Assembly: GCF_035751725.1 (NCBI RefSeq)
Contig: NZ_CP142104.1
Coordinates: 558,001 to 622,000 of the forward strand
DNA length: 64,000 bases
Direction: 5' to 3'
Origin: Pseudomonas frederiksbergensis
GTDB lineage: Bacteria; Pseudomonadota; Gammaproteobacteria; Pseudomonadales; Pseudomonadaceae
Shown: positions 9,579-18,364 of the stretch, one piece after another
Layout: each line of letters begins with the position of its first letter
How positions within the stretch are numbered: the stretch's first letter is position 1
The notes under the pieces: generated by a model
Told to the model about the DNA's origin: nothing
Databases searched by the model: none
What the model saw: only the letters and a program-made list of their open reading frames with translations
Made by a program: the position numbers and the translations under genes

Positions 9579-10637
9579 TTGCGGGTATTGTTGATCAAGA
9601 CCTCTTCGCTGGGGGATGTGGTCCACACGTTGCCAGCGCTGACCGATGCGGCGCGGGCGATTCCGGGCATCAAGTTCGATTGGGCCGTGGAAGAAGGGTT
9701 TGCCGAAATCCCGACCTGGCACCCAGCTGTGGGCAAAGTTATCCCGGTGGCGATCCGCCGCTGGCGCAAAAATGTCTGGCAAACCATCAAGAGCGGAGAA
9801 TGGCGACGCTTCAAGCAGAGCATGCGAGCCGAAAAATATGACTTGGTGATCGATGCCCAAGGCTTGCTGAAAAGCGCCTGGCTGACCCGCTACGTCAAGG
9901 CGCCGGTGGCTGGCCTGGATAAGGATTCGGCGCGTGAGCCCCTGGCGGCGCGCTTTTATTCGCGGCGCCTGGCGGTGGCACGTGGTCAGCATGCGGTGGA
10001 GCGTGTGCGTCAATTGTTCGCCTTGGCGCTGGGCTATGACTTGCCGCAAACCCAGGGCAGCTATGGTCTGGACATCGACCGGCTCGTGGAGCTGCCACGC
10101 CCATACCCTTACGTGGTCTTCCTCCATGGCACGACTTGGGAATCCAAGCATTGGCCCGAACTTTACTGGCGCCAGCTCACTGAGCGCATGGGTCAGTTCG
10201 GCGTGGTCGTCAAACTGCCGTGGGGTAATCCAGCCGAGAAGGCCCGGGCCGAACGCATCGCCAGTGGGCTGCGCAACGCCCTGGTGCTGCCGAAACTGAA
10301 CCTGGGCGGCATGGGCAAGGTGCTCGCTGGCGCCCAGGCTTGCGTGGCGGTGGACACGGGGCTCGGGCACTTGGCCGCGGCCTTGGACGTGCCAACCATT
10401 TCATTGCTCGGCCCGACCAATCCGGTGCTGACCGGCGCCTATGGCAAGGGCCAGGTTCACCTCGCCAGTGATTTCCCTTGCGCGCCCTGCATGCAAAAAC
10501 AATGCACTTACCCGCCAACTGCCGAGGATGCCCGGCGGTTTGACCTGAAACGCGAGCAGCCCCTGTGCTTCACGCGTCTGAACCCCGAGCGTGTTGCCAG
10601 CCACCTGAGCACGTTATTGGCTGAGGAGCCGCGCTGA
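9579..10637 (+). CDS. waaC: ADP-heptose:Kdo heptosyltransferase I
   Basis: WaaC attaches the first heptose to Kdo of lipid A-Kdo2. It is a GT9 protein of 352 residues with the opening RVLLIKTSSLGDVVHTLPAL and the donor-site segment CVAVDTGLGHLAAALDVP near the C-terminus. The start codon is TTG, one base after the waaF stop, with GGAGG ten bases upstream. The waaF-waaC order and the near-zero spacing point to translational coupling. The 3' end overlaps the waaG start (TGATG). Confidence 0.95.
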   Translation: MRVLLIKTSSLGDVVHTLPALTDAARAIPGIKFDWAVEEGFAEIPTWHPAVGKVIPVAIRRWRKNVWQTIKSGEWRRFKQSMRAEKYDLVIDAQGLLKSAWLTRYVKAPVAGLDKDSAREPLAARFYSRRLAVARGQHAVERVRQLFALALGYDLPQTQGSYGLDIDRLVELPRPYPYVVFLHGTTWESKHWPELYWRQLTERMGQFGVVVKLPWGNPAEKARAERIASGLRNALVLPKLNLGGMGKVLAGAQACVAVDTGLGHLAAALDVPTISLLGPTNPVLTGAYGKGQVHLASDFPCAPCMQKQCTYPPTAEDARRFDLKREQPLCFTRLNPERVASHLSTLLAEEPR

Positions 10638-11758
10638 TGCAATTGGCTTTTGTCCTTTACAAGTATTTCCCCTTCGGCGGCCTGCAGCGTGACTTCATGC
10701 GCATCGCCCTGGAATGCCAGCGGCGCGGTCACCAGATCCGCGTCTACACGCTGATCTGGGAAGGTGACGTGCCGCCAGGCTTCGAAGTGCTGGTGGCACC
10801 GGTCAAGGCGCTGTTCAACCATCGCCGCAACGAGAAGCTCAGCGCGTGGATGGAGGCTGACCTGGCCAAGCGTCCGGTGGATCGGCTGATCGGCTTCAAC
10901 AAGATGCCAGGCCTGGACGTGTACTACGCCGCCGATGGCTGCTTCGAAGACAAGGCGCAGAACTTGCGCAATTCGCTGTACCGGCGCTGGGGCCGCTACC
11001 GGCATTTCGCCGAGTACGAGCGCTCCGTGTTCGCCAAGGACGCCAAGACCGAAGTCCTGATGATCTCCGAAGTCCAGCAGCCGTTGTTCATCAAGCACTA
11101 CGGCACGCCGCTTGAGCGCTTTCACCTGCTGCCGCCAGGCATCGCCCAGGACCGCCGCCGGCCTGCCGACGCTGACGAGATTCGCGCCGCGTTCCGCGCC
11201 GAGTTCGAGCTGGCCGACGACGACCTGCTGTTGGTGCAGATCGGTTCCGGGTTCAAGACCAAGGGGGTCGACCGCAGCCTCAAGGCCCTGGCCGCGCTGC
11301 CCGCCGAACTGAGAAAACGCACCCGGCTGTTTGTAATCGGCCAGGACGACCCCAAAGTATTCCAATTACAGAGTGCCACCCTGGGGCTGGGCGATAACGT
11401 GCGGTTCCTCAAGGGGCGCAGTGACATCCCGCGTTTCCTGCTGGGCGCCGATCTGTTGATCCATCCGGCGTACAACGAAAACACCGGCACTGTGCTGCTT
11501 GAAGCACTGGTCGCCGGGCTGCCAGTGCTGGTCAGCGCGGTGTGTGGGTACGCCCATTACATCGCCGAGGCCGACAGTGGCCTGGTGCTGGACGAGCCGT
11601 TCGAACAAGCGCAGCTCGCCGACTACCTGGGCCGCATGTTGAACGACGCTGACGCTCGGGCGGCCTGGAGCCGCAACGGTCTGGCTTTCGCCGAGACGGC
11701 CGACCTCTACAGCATGCCGCAGCACGCGGCCGATGTGATATTGGCGGAGCACGCTTAA
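10637..11758 (+). CDS. waaG: LPS core glycosyltransferase WaaG
   Basis: WaaG is a GT4 retaining glycosyltransferase that adds the first outer-core hexose to the heptose region (glucose in enterics, galactosamine in P. aeruginosa). It has 373 residues, the opening MQLAFVLYKYFPFGGLQRDF and a C-terminal nucleotide-sugar motif ENTGTVLLEALVAG of the E-x7-E type. It overlaps waaC and waaP at its ends, so all are coupled. The sugar actually transferred here cannot be read from sequence. Confidence 0.93.
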   Translation: MQLAFVLYKYFPFGGLQRDFMRIALECQRRGHQIRVYTLIWEGDVPPGFEVLVAPVKALFNHRRNEKLSAWMEADLAKRPVDRLIGFNKMPGLDVYYAADGCFEDKAQNLRNSLYRRWGRYRHFAEYERSVFAKDAKTEVLMISEVQQPLFIKHYGTPLERFHLLPPGIAQDRRRPADADEIRAAFRAEFELADDDLLLVQIGSGFKTKGVDRSLKALAALPAELRKRTRLFVIGQDDPKVFQLQSATLGLGDNVRFLKGRSDIPRFLLGADLLIHPAYNENTGTVLLEALVAGLPVLVSAVCGYAHYIAEADSGLVLDEPFEQAQLADYLGRMLNDADARAAWSRNGLAFAETADLYSMPQHAADVILAEHA

Positions 11759-12564
11759 TGAAATTGATGCTGGCCGAACCGTTCAAGAGCCTTTGGGCCG
11801 GACGCGATGCGTTCGTCGAAGTCGAGGCGCTCAAGGGCGAGGTCTATCGCGAACTGGAGGCCCGACGCACGTTGCGCACGGAGGTGGACGGTCGCGGTTT
11901 TTTCGTGAAGATCCACCGCGGCATCGGTTGGGGAGAGATTTTCAAGAACCTGTTGACCGCCAAGCTGCCCGTACTGGGCGCGGGCCAGGAGTGGAAAGCC
12001 ATCCAGCGCTTGCAGGAAGTCGGCGTGCCGACCATGACGGCCGTCGCTTATGGCGAGAAGGGCCGCAACCCGGCCGATCAGCACTCGTTCATCGTCACCG
12101 AAGAGCTGGCGCCGACCATCAGCCTTGAAGACTTCAGCATCGACTGGGTCAAGCAGCCGCCAGAGCCCAAGCTCAAGCGGGCGCTGATCGCCGAAGTGGC
12201 GCGCATGACTGGGATGATGCACCGCGCTGGGGTCAACCATCGCGACTGCTACATCTGCCATTTCCTGCTGCATACGGACAAGCCGGTCACGCCTGAGGAT
12301 TTCAAGCTTTCGGTGATCGATCTGCACCGTGCACAGGTCCGGGAAACCCTGCCCAGTCGCTGGCGTAACAAGGACTTGGCGGCACTGTATTTTTCAATAA
12401 TGGACATTGGCCTGACTCGCCGCGACAAGCTGCGTTTTCTCAAGGGCTATTTCCAACAGCCGTTGCGCCAGATCCTGGCAGAGCAAGCTGCCTTGCTGAG
12501 CTGGCTGGAGGGGAAGGCGGACAGGCTTTATGCACGCAAGGTGCGTTACGGGGGCGCGCTCTGA
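11758..12564 (+). CDS. waaP: LPS heptose I kinase
   Basis: WaaP phosphorylates heptose I of the LPS inner core; in P. aeruginosa this is essential for making and exporting complete LPS. The 268-residue protein has the kinase fold with a nucleotide-binding lysine region (GRGFFVKIHRGIGWGEIFKN), catalytic loop HRDCYICHFLL and metal-binding LSVIDLHRAQ. The start overlaps the end of waaG. It is followed directly by three more proteins of the same fold, so the operon encodes a set of core kinases. Confidence 0.94.
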   Translation: MKLMLAEPFKSLWAGRDAFVEVEALKGEVYRELEARRTLRTEVDGRGFFVKIHRGIGWGEIFKNLLTAKLPVLGAGQEWKAIQRLQEVGVPTMTAVAYGEKGRNPADQHSFIVTEELAPTISLEDFSIDWVKQPPEPKLKRALIAEVARMTGMMHRAGVNHRDCYICHFLLHTDKPVTPEDFKLSVIDLHRAQVRETLPSRWRNKDLAALYFSIMDIGLTRRDKLRFLKGYFQQPLRQILAEQAALLSWLEGKADRLYARKVRYGGAL

Positions 12565-13298
12565 TGGCGGGTTGGATACTGGAACCCGCCTATTCCGAGC
12601 TGGCGGAGGATTTTGGCAGTCTCGATGCGGTGTTTGCTCTCCAGGGGGAGCGTCTCACGAAGGATCCGTTGTCAGAAGTGATCCGGGTGCAGCGCAAGGG
12701 GGTGTATTACTACGTCAAGCGCTACAGTGGGGCTGGCAAGGGATTGCGACGGTATCTGGGCAAGCCACGGGTCAAGGCTGAATGGCAAAATCTCAAGCGC
12801 TTCGCCAAATGGGGCATACCCACCGCCGAAGTCGTAGCCTGGGGACTGGCGCGGCGTGGCGCAACCTATGCCCGCGGCGCGATGATCACTCGCGAGCTGC
12901 CTCGCACCGAAGACCTGTCCGCACTGGCCAAGCGCAAGGATCCAAGGTTGGCGAATCGGGTTTGGGTTGACGAGGTGAGTCGCCAATTGGCCAGCTATAC
13001 CCGGATCATGCACGAGAACCGCTTTACCCATAATGACTTGAAGTGGCGCAATCTGCTGGTCGATGACCAGCCGAGGCTGTTTCTTATCGATTGTCCGAAT
13101 GGCGATTTCTGGCGTGGCTTCTGGCTCAAGTACCGTATCACCAAGGACCTCGCCTGCCTGGACAAAGTGGCCAAGTATCATCTGTCGGCTACCCAGCGCC
13201 TGCGTTTTTACCTGCAGTACCGCCAGCGCGCCCGTCTTGACGAGTGTGACAAGAAGCGCATCCGTCATGTAGTTAGATTTTTCGAGGGGCGTGAATGA
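12564..13298 (+). CDS. LPS core kinase-like protein (PA5008/WapP-like)
   Basis: A 244-residue member of the WaaP/InaA lipopolysaccharide kinase group. The catalytic loop HNDLKWRNLL and the metal-binding FLIDCPNGDF are intact, so it should be an active kinase. From its place after waaP it probably phosphorylates a core heptose, as proposed for the P. aeruginosa wapP product; I match these by position and fold rather than by alignment. The start ATG overlaps the waaP stop (TGATG), and the end overlaps the next gene by 4 bp. Confidence 0.82.
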   Translation: MAGWILEPAYSELAEDFGSLDAVFALQGERLTKDPLSEVIRVQRKGVYYYVKRYSGAGKGLRRYLGKPRVKAEWQNLKRFAKWGIPTAEVVAWGLARRGATYARGAMITRELPRTEDLSALAKRKDPRLANRVWVDEVSRQLASYTRIMHENRFTHNDLKWRNLLVDDQPRLFLIDCPNGDFWRGFWLKYRITKDLACLDKVAKYHLSATQRLRFYLQYRQRARLDECDKKRIRHVVRFFEGRE

Positions 13299-14047
13299 TT
13301 GATTTCCTGGCCGCAGAAGACCGGGCTTTGCTGGAGCGCCATGGCCTGGACAGTTTCGAAAGTCTCTGGGCATGCAAACTGGACGCGGTAGATGAGCCCA
13401 ATACCCTCGGCGAGGGCTGGAGCAGTGTGTACAGGCTGGAGCTCGAGGGACAGGGTTATTACCTTAAGCGTCAAAGCAATTACCTGACCCGGACCTTGTC
13501 GCACCCTTTTGGCGAGCCCAGTTTTTCCAGGGAATTTCGCAATATCAGCCGGTATCGCCAACTGGGCGTACCGGCTTTGCAGGCAGTGTTCTACGGTCAG
13601 CGCAAGGTGAACGGCGAAGTACGAGCGATTCTATTGACCCGTGCGCTGGACGGCTGGGATGACCTGGACTCACTGCTTGGGCGCTGGCCGACCCTGGCGG
13701 CGGGCCAGCGTACCGCCATCTTGCAGGTGTGTGGTCACCTGGCGCAGCGCCTGCATGGTATGCGCCAGGTGCATGGCTGCTTTTATCCCAAGCACATCTT
13801 TCTAAAAGCCACTGCGGGCGGCTACCAAGCGAAGTTCATCGATCTCGAAAAGACCCGGCCGTTATTGTTCGGTCAGCGGGATCGGGTCAAGGACCTGGAG
13901 CCCCTGTTGCGGCGCGCCCGTGCCTGGAATGACGACGACGTGCGTCAGATGCTTTCCGCCTATCTGGAGCAATCTACCCACAGTGCGGTGGTGGATAAAT
14001 GGATGGCCCGGCTGACTGCCCGGCGCAGCCACAAGGAGGCTCGTTGA
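13295..14047 (+). CDS. InaA-type kinase-like protein
   Basis: A 250-residue InaA-family protein; the family is kinase-fold and linked to LPS modification or acid/stress response. The nucleotide-binding part reads YYLKRQSNYLTRT and the metal-binding part KFIDLEKTRPL. In the position of the catalytic loop the sequence is HGCFYPKHIFL, so the usual Asp is replaced by Cys and the Asn by His. As I recall, InaA proteins share this pattern, so it is a family trait rather than damage, but it leaves catalysis in doubt. It overlaps the genes on both sides by one codon or less. Confidence 0.8.
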   Translation: MIDFLAAEDRALLERHGLDSFESLWACKLDAVDEPNTLGEGWSSVYRLELEGQGYYLKRQSNYLTRTLSHPFGEPSFSREFRNISRYRQLGVPALQAVFYGQRKVNGEVRAILLTRALDGWDDLDSLLGRWPTLAAGQRTAILQVCGHLAQRLHGMRQVHGCFYPKHIFLKATAGGYQAKFIDLEKTRPLLFGQRDRVKDLEPLLRRARAWNDDDVRQMLSAYLEQSTHSAVVDKWMARLTARRSHKEAR

Positions 14048-15507
14048 TGCGCTTATCCGAATTGAAGGGTGCCGGCCGTAGCCCCACCCTGCCCTTGAGC
14101 TTGGAACTGGCCGATGCCGCTGGTTCTGCGCAATTGCAGTTGCTTTCATTGTTGCGCGTGCTGCCAGGTCAGCGTTACGTCGGTGCTGGCGTCTGGCGTG
14201 GCCGGCCAGTGTTGGCCAAGTTGTTGGTAGGCAGCAAGGCGCCCCGGCATTTCCAGCGAGAGCTGCAAGGCGTCCAACTGCTGGCGGAGCAGGGGCTGAC
14301 GACGCCATTGTTATTGGCTGATGGCCTGAAGGAGGGTGAAGGCGGCTGGCTGTTGTTCGAGTTGCTGCAAGGCGCAGAGGGCCTGGGCGACGCCTGGAAG
14401 CAGGTCGAGCACATGCCACTGCTGGCAGATGAACAATCGGCGGTGCTGGCCGAGGCCTTGGGGGCGATTGCGCAACTGCACAGCAAAGGCCTGTGGCAGG
14501 AAGACCTGCATCTGGACAATCTGCTGCGTCATGATGGCAAGCTCTATCTTATCGATGGTGCCGGCATTCGCGCCGAGACTCCGGGGCAGCCGTTGTCCCG
14601 GCAAAAAGTGCTGGAAAACCTGGGCGTCTTTTTTGCCCAGCTCCCCAAGTCCATCGAACCGTTCAACGAAGAGTTGCTGGTGCATTACCTGCTTGGAAAC
14701 GCCGAGCACGCGTTGCCCATGGAGGCGCTTCAGAAACAGATCGACAAGGTGCATGCCTGGCGCTTGAATGACTTTCTGAAGAAAATTGGACGTGAGTGCA
14801 GTCTGTTCAGCGTTCAGCGTGGGCCGTTCCGTCTGCGGGCGATTCGTCGTGATGAAGAGGCGTTCATGGCCCCTGTGCTGGAGCAGGCTGATGCCCTGCT
14901 TGATCAAGGCCACCTCTACAAGACCGGCGGGTCGGCAAGCGTCGGCAAAGTCGATGTGAGCGGGCGCTCCCTGTTGATAAAACGCTACAACATCAAGAAT
15001 CCGGCCCACTGGCTCAAGCGTTTCTGGCGCCCGAGCCGGGCCTGGCATGCCTGGCGCGAAGCCCATCGATTGACGTTCCTCGGCATCGCCACGCCCAAGC
15101 CGCTGGCCTTGCTGGAAAAGCGGTTCTTGTGGCTGCGCCGCGGCGCCTACCTGGTGACCGAGCACCTGTCAGGCCCGGATATCATCCAGCACCTGGCCCC
15201 TTACGTCGAAAACGGTGACGTTCCTGAGGCAGAGTTGCTGGCGCTTGATCGGTTGTTTGCCGATCTGATACGCGAACGCATCAGTCATGGTGATTTCAAA
15301 GGGCACAACCTGCTCTGGCAGGATGATCGCTGGATGCTCATCGATCTGGATTCCATGTGCCAACACCGCACCCAGGCCAGCTTCGCGCCGGCCTACGCCC
15401 GGGATCGCGCGCGCTTCATGCGAAATTGGCCTGAAAAGAGTGCGTTGTATCGGGTGATTGATGGGCGGTTGCCAAAGAATGTCGATACCGCACCGTCTGT
15501 CCCGTAG
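14047..15507 (+). CDS. Double-domain LPS kinase-like protein
   Basis: A 486-residue protein made of two kinase-fold units in tandem. The first has a catalytic loop QEDLHLDNLL and metal site LYLIDGAGI (about 155-180). The second has HGDFKGHNLL and WMLIDLDSM (about 415-440). Both loops keep the catalytic Asp and Asn, so both could be active. The ATG overlaps the preceding stop codon (TTGATG); an upstream in-frame ATG at 13999 lies inside the previous gene and is less likely. It is the last gene of the packed waa operon. It probably phosphorylates core sugars, but neither substrate is known to me. Confidence 0.82.
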   Translation: MRLSELKGAGRSPTLPLSLELADAAGSAQLQLLSLLRVLPGQRYVGAGVWRGRPVLAKLLVGSKAPRHFQRELQGVQLLAEQGLTTPLLLADGLKEGEGGWLLFELLQGAEGLGDAWKQVEHMPLLADEQSAVLAEALGAIAQLHSKGLWQEDLHLDNLLRHDGKLYLIDGAGIRAETPGQPLSRQKVLENLGVFFAQLPKSIEPFNEELLVHYLLGNAEHALPMEALQKQIDKVHAWRLNDFLKKIGRECSLFSVQRGPFRLRAIRRDEEAFMAPVLEQADALLDQGHLYKTGGSASVGKVDVSGRSLLIKRYNIKNPAHWLKRFWRPSRAWHAWREAHRLTFLGIATPKPLALLEKRFLWLRRGAYLVTEHLSGPDIIQHLAPYVENGDVPEAELLALDRLFADLIRERISHGDFKGHNLLWQDDRWMLIDLDSMCQHRTQASFAPAYARDRARFMRNWPEKSALYRVIDGRLPKNVDTAPSVP

Positions 15508-15615
15508 CCGGTCACCTTGGTGGGGGAAGAACGTCCCTCACCGCCGGTTCTGTCCGCCAAACGCGCCAGAAGCTCGCTCCAGACGCTCCCGCTCACCGCT
15601 AGAGGCTTGCCGTCG

Positions 15616-15632
15616 CTTTTAAGTTATAATCG
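15616..15632 (+). promoter_or_regulatory. Sigma-70-type promoter -10 region before the carbamoyltransferase gene
   Basis: The 216-bp gap after the kinase operon holds a perfect TATAAT at 15625-15630, about 95 bp before the GTG start. No good -35 box is seen at standard spacing, so this is a partial match. A new transcript starting here would separate the outer-core genes from the waa operon. The rest of the gap shows no other clear signal. Confidence 0.5.
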
Positions 15633-15723
15633 CGCCCTTTAGCTGCCCAGCGCCCCCGGCGTCAGGCACACCCATTTTTCGCGGCGCTTGTCGCCCGTAT
15701 GCAGACATAAGAGGCTAGACCCT

Positions 15724-17472
15724 GTGGCATTGACGATTCTTGGCCTGTCCGGCGCCCTTAGCCATGATCCTTCCGCAGCGCTGTACATTGACGGCAAGCT
15801 GATCGCGGCGGCCGAGGAAGAGCGCTTCGTACGCGATAAACATGCAAAGAACCGCATGCCCTACGAGTCGGCGAAGTTCTGCCTGGAGCAGGCGGGCATC
15901 AAACCGTCCGACGTCGACGTGGTAGCGATTCCGTTCGCCCCGATCAGCCTGTTCGGCGAAGCACGTTGGCACTATGCCAAGCGCTACTGGTACGCACCGG
16001 ACCGCGCCCTCGACGCAATCCTGATGGGCAACCGTCGCTACAAGCGTTATCGCCGCAAGATCGTCTGGTGCCTGGAACAACTGGGCTTCGATCCGAAAAA
16101 AATCAAGATCGAGCCGGTGGAGCACCACCTGGCCCACGCCTCCAGTGCCTATCACTGCTCGGGCTTCCAGGAAAAAACCGCGATCCTGGGCATCGACGGC
16201 AAAGGCGAATACGCCACGACGTTCTTCGGCTACGGCGAAAACGGCAAGATCCACAAGATCAAGGAATTCTTCGACCCGGACTCCCTGGGCGGCCTGTATG
16301 GCGCGATCACCGAGTTCCTCGGCTTCGAAATGCTCGACGGTGAGTTCAAGGTGATGGGCATGGCGCCGTATGGCGATGCCACCAAGTACGATTTCTCGCG
16401 CCTGGCCTCGTTCGAAAACGGCGAGCTGGTGATCAACACCGACTACGCCAACGTGATCGGCCTTCGTCGCTATAAAGAGAAGGGCAAGGGCTTCTACTTC
16501 TCGCCGAAACTGATCGAGTGGCTCGGCCCGAAACGTGAAGGCGACATCGCCGACGAACCGTACATTCACTACGCTGCAAGCATGCAGGCGCTGTTCGAGA
16601 AACTTGCGCTGCAGATGATCGACCACTACCTGGGCGACGTGCTCAAGGAAACCGGCAAACTGGCCTTCGCCGGTGGCTGTGCGTTGAACGTCAAGCTGAA
16701 CCAGAAAATCATCGCCCGCGACGACGTCAAGGAACTGTTCGTCCAACCTGCTTCCGGCGACGCCGGTACGGCGGTGGGTGCGGCGGCTTATGTGTCCCAC
16801 GCCCGTGGCGTGCCGGTGGAGAAGATGGAACACGTCTACCTCGGCCCGGCCTACAGCAACGAAGACGTGATTGCCGCGTGCGCCCGTCATCCGAGCAAGC
16901 CTGCATGGCGCAAGATCGACAACACTCCCGAGCGTATTGCCAAGATCATGGTCGACGGCAACCCCGTGGCGTGGTTTCAAGGCCGCATGGAGTTTGGCCC
17001 GCGTGCCTTGGGCGGTCGTTCGATCATCGGTTGCCCAAGCGCCAGCGGCGTGGCTGATCGCATCAACGAACAGATCAAGTTCCGCGAGCGCTGGAGGCCT
17101 TTCTGCCCGTCGATGCTCGACACCGTTGCGCCGCAGATGATCAAGGTCGATCACCCCGCACCGTTCATGACTTTTACTTTCGAAGTGGCCGAAGAATGGA
17201 AAACCCGCGTGCCGGAAGTCGTCCACGAAGACGGTACCTCCCGAGCCCAGGTGCTCAAGCGCGAATACAACCCGCGTTACTACGACATGATGAAAGCGCT
17301 GGAAGTCTTGACCGGTAATGGCGTGTCGTTGAACACCTCGCTCAACCGTCGTGGCGAACCGATGATCTGCTCGCCGACCGATGCGCTGAACATGTTCTTC
17401 GGTTCCGACCTGCAGTACTTGATCATGGAAGACATCCTGGTGGTCAAAGACGGCGTGGACGCTTATGACTGA
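15724..17472 (+). CDS. wapO: NodU/CmcH-family carbamoyltransferase, LPS core
   Basis: This enzyme family transfers a carbamoyl group from carbamoyl phosphate to a hydroxyl. In P. aeruginosa the equivalent (WapO) is thought to carbamoylate heptose II of the LPS core. The 582-residue protein has an N-terminal Kae1-like ATPase half with HHLAHASSAYHCSG (about 134-147) and GGCALNVKLN, and a C-terminal half with ARGVPVEKMEHVYLGPAYS and FGPRALGGRSI. The start is GTG 15724 (MALTILGLSGALSHDPSAAL), preceded by AAGAGG. It overlaps the following glycosyltransferase by 8 bp. The symbol is assigned by location and family. Confidence 0.88.
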   Translation: MALTILGLSGALSHDPSAALYIDGKLIAAAEEERFVRDKHAKNRMPYESAKFCLEQAGIKPSDVDVVAIPFAPISLFGEARWHYAKRYWYAPDRALDAILMGNRRYKRYRRKIVWCLEQLGFDPKKIKIEPVEHHLAHASSAYHCSGFQEKTAILGIDGKGEYATTFFGYGENGKIHKIKEFFDPDSLGGLYGAITEFLGFEMLDGEFKVMGMAPYGDATKYDFSRLASFENGELVINTDYANVIGLRRYKEKGKGFYFSPKLIEWLGPKREGDIADEPYIHYAASMQALFEKLALQMIDHYLGDVLKETGKLAFAGGCALNVKLNQKIIARDDVKELFVQPASGDAGTAVGAAAYVSHARGVPVEKMEHVYLGPAYSNEDVIAACARHPSKPAWRKIDNTPERIAKIMVDGNPVAWFQGRMEFGPRALGGRSIIGCPSASGVADRINEQIKFRERWRPFCPSMLDTVAPQMIKVDHPAPFMTFTFEVAEEWKTRVPEVVHEDGTSRAQVLKREYNPRYYDMMKALEVLTGNGVSLNTSLNRRGEPMICSPTDALNMFFGSDLQYLIMEDILVVKDGVDAYD

Positions 17473-18364
17473 TGCGCTGATCAGCGTCGTCGTTCCGGCT
17501 TACAACTATGCCAAGACCTTGCCCAGGGCACTGGATTCGGTTTTGGTTCAGTGGGCCGATGATGTTGAGCTGATCGTCATCAATGATGGGTCCCAGGACA
17601 ATACTCATGAGGTATTGAGCGACTATCAGCTTCGGCATCCAGAAGCTCTGCAAGTGGTGCATCAGGATAATGCCGGAGTCGCGGCTGCTCGCAATCGCGG
17701 CATTGCCATGGCGCGCGGCCGTTATGTTCTGTTGCTCGATGCGGATGATGAACTGACCACCGACGCATTGGGCGTTCTGCGTCGTGTTATCTCAGGGGTG
17801 CCGGATGCCGGCATGATTCTGGGAGCATACGTTTCTGTTTACCCGGATGGTAAGGAGCGGCTGCGCTTGCCGACGCCCGTTTCGGGCAGCGCATGCAAGC
17901 GCGCCGAAGACTATCTTCTGCGCAAGAAGATCTCGGTTTCTCATTGCTGCTCATTGTTTCGTAGGGATCTGTTGTTAGAGCGTCCCTACCCTGAGACGGT
18001 GCGGTCAGGAGAAGATATTCCGGTCTTTTTGCATCTATTGCTACGAGCCCAGGTGGTGTGTGTCAATGAGCCCCTTGCTCGTATTCACAAGCATGCGACG
18101 AGCTTGCGACACAGTCGGATAGATGACTCCGTAACACAGACTGTCATACGAGAAATCTCCAGCGTGCTACCTGCTGACTGTCAATCGATGTTGGTCGATT
18201 ATGAGTCTCAACGCTATCTCTCAAGGTTTCGAACGGCTTTGCTGCAAGGCGACCAAGCAAGCGCACGCCGCTTGTATTGGCGAGCACTGAAGTTGAGCAG
18301 GCGACAGGCGTTGCAATGGCGATATTTGCGGAAAGTGTTGAAACCTGGCTTTTGGATCGGTTGA
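17465..18364 (+). CDS. Family 2 glycosyltransferase
   Basis: A GT2 (GT-A fold) inverting glycosyltransferase of 299 residues. The nucleotide-binding start is SVVVPAYNYAKTLPRALDSV, the metal-binding DxD lies in LLLDADDEL (about 90-97), and the acceptor part contains RSGEDIPVFLHLL. It probably adds an outer-core or O-chain sugar on the cytoplasmic side. Its start lies inside the end of the carbamoyltransferase gene, so the two are coupled. From about here to 22191 the sequence is richer in A/T than the waa operon. Confidence 0.85.
   Translation: MTDALISVVVPAYNYAKTLPRALDSVLVQWADDVELIVINDGSQDNTHEVLSDYQLRHPEALQVVHQDNAGVAAARNRGIAMARGRYVLLLDADDELTTDALGVLRRVISGVPDAGMILGAYVSVYPDGKERLRLPTPVSGSACKRAEDYLLRKKISVSHCCSLFRRDLLLERPYPETVRSGEDIPVFLHLLLRAQVVCVNEPLARIHKHATSLRHSRIDDSVTQTVIREISSVLPADCQSMLVDYESQRYLSRFRTALLQGDQASARRLYWRALKLSRRQALQWRYLRKVLKPGFWIG

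Noticed and set aside
15715..17226. 503-residue open frame antisense to the carbamoyltransferase gene
   Set aside because: Shadow frame; the plus-strand enzyme has clear family motifs.
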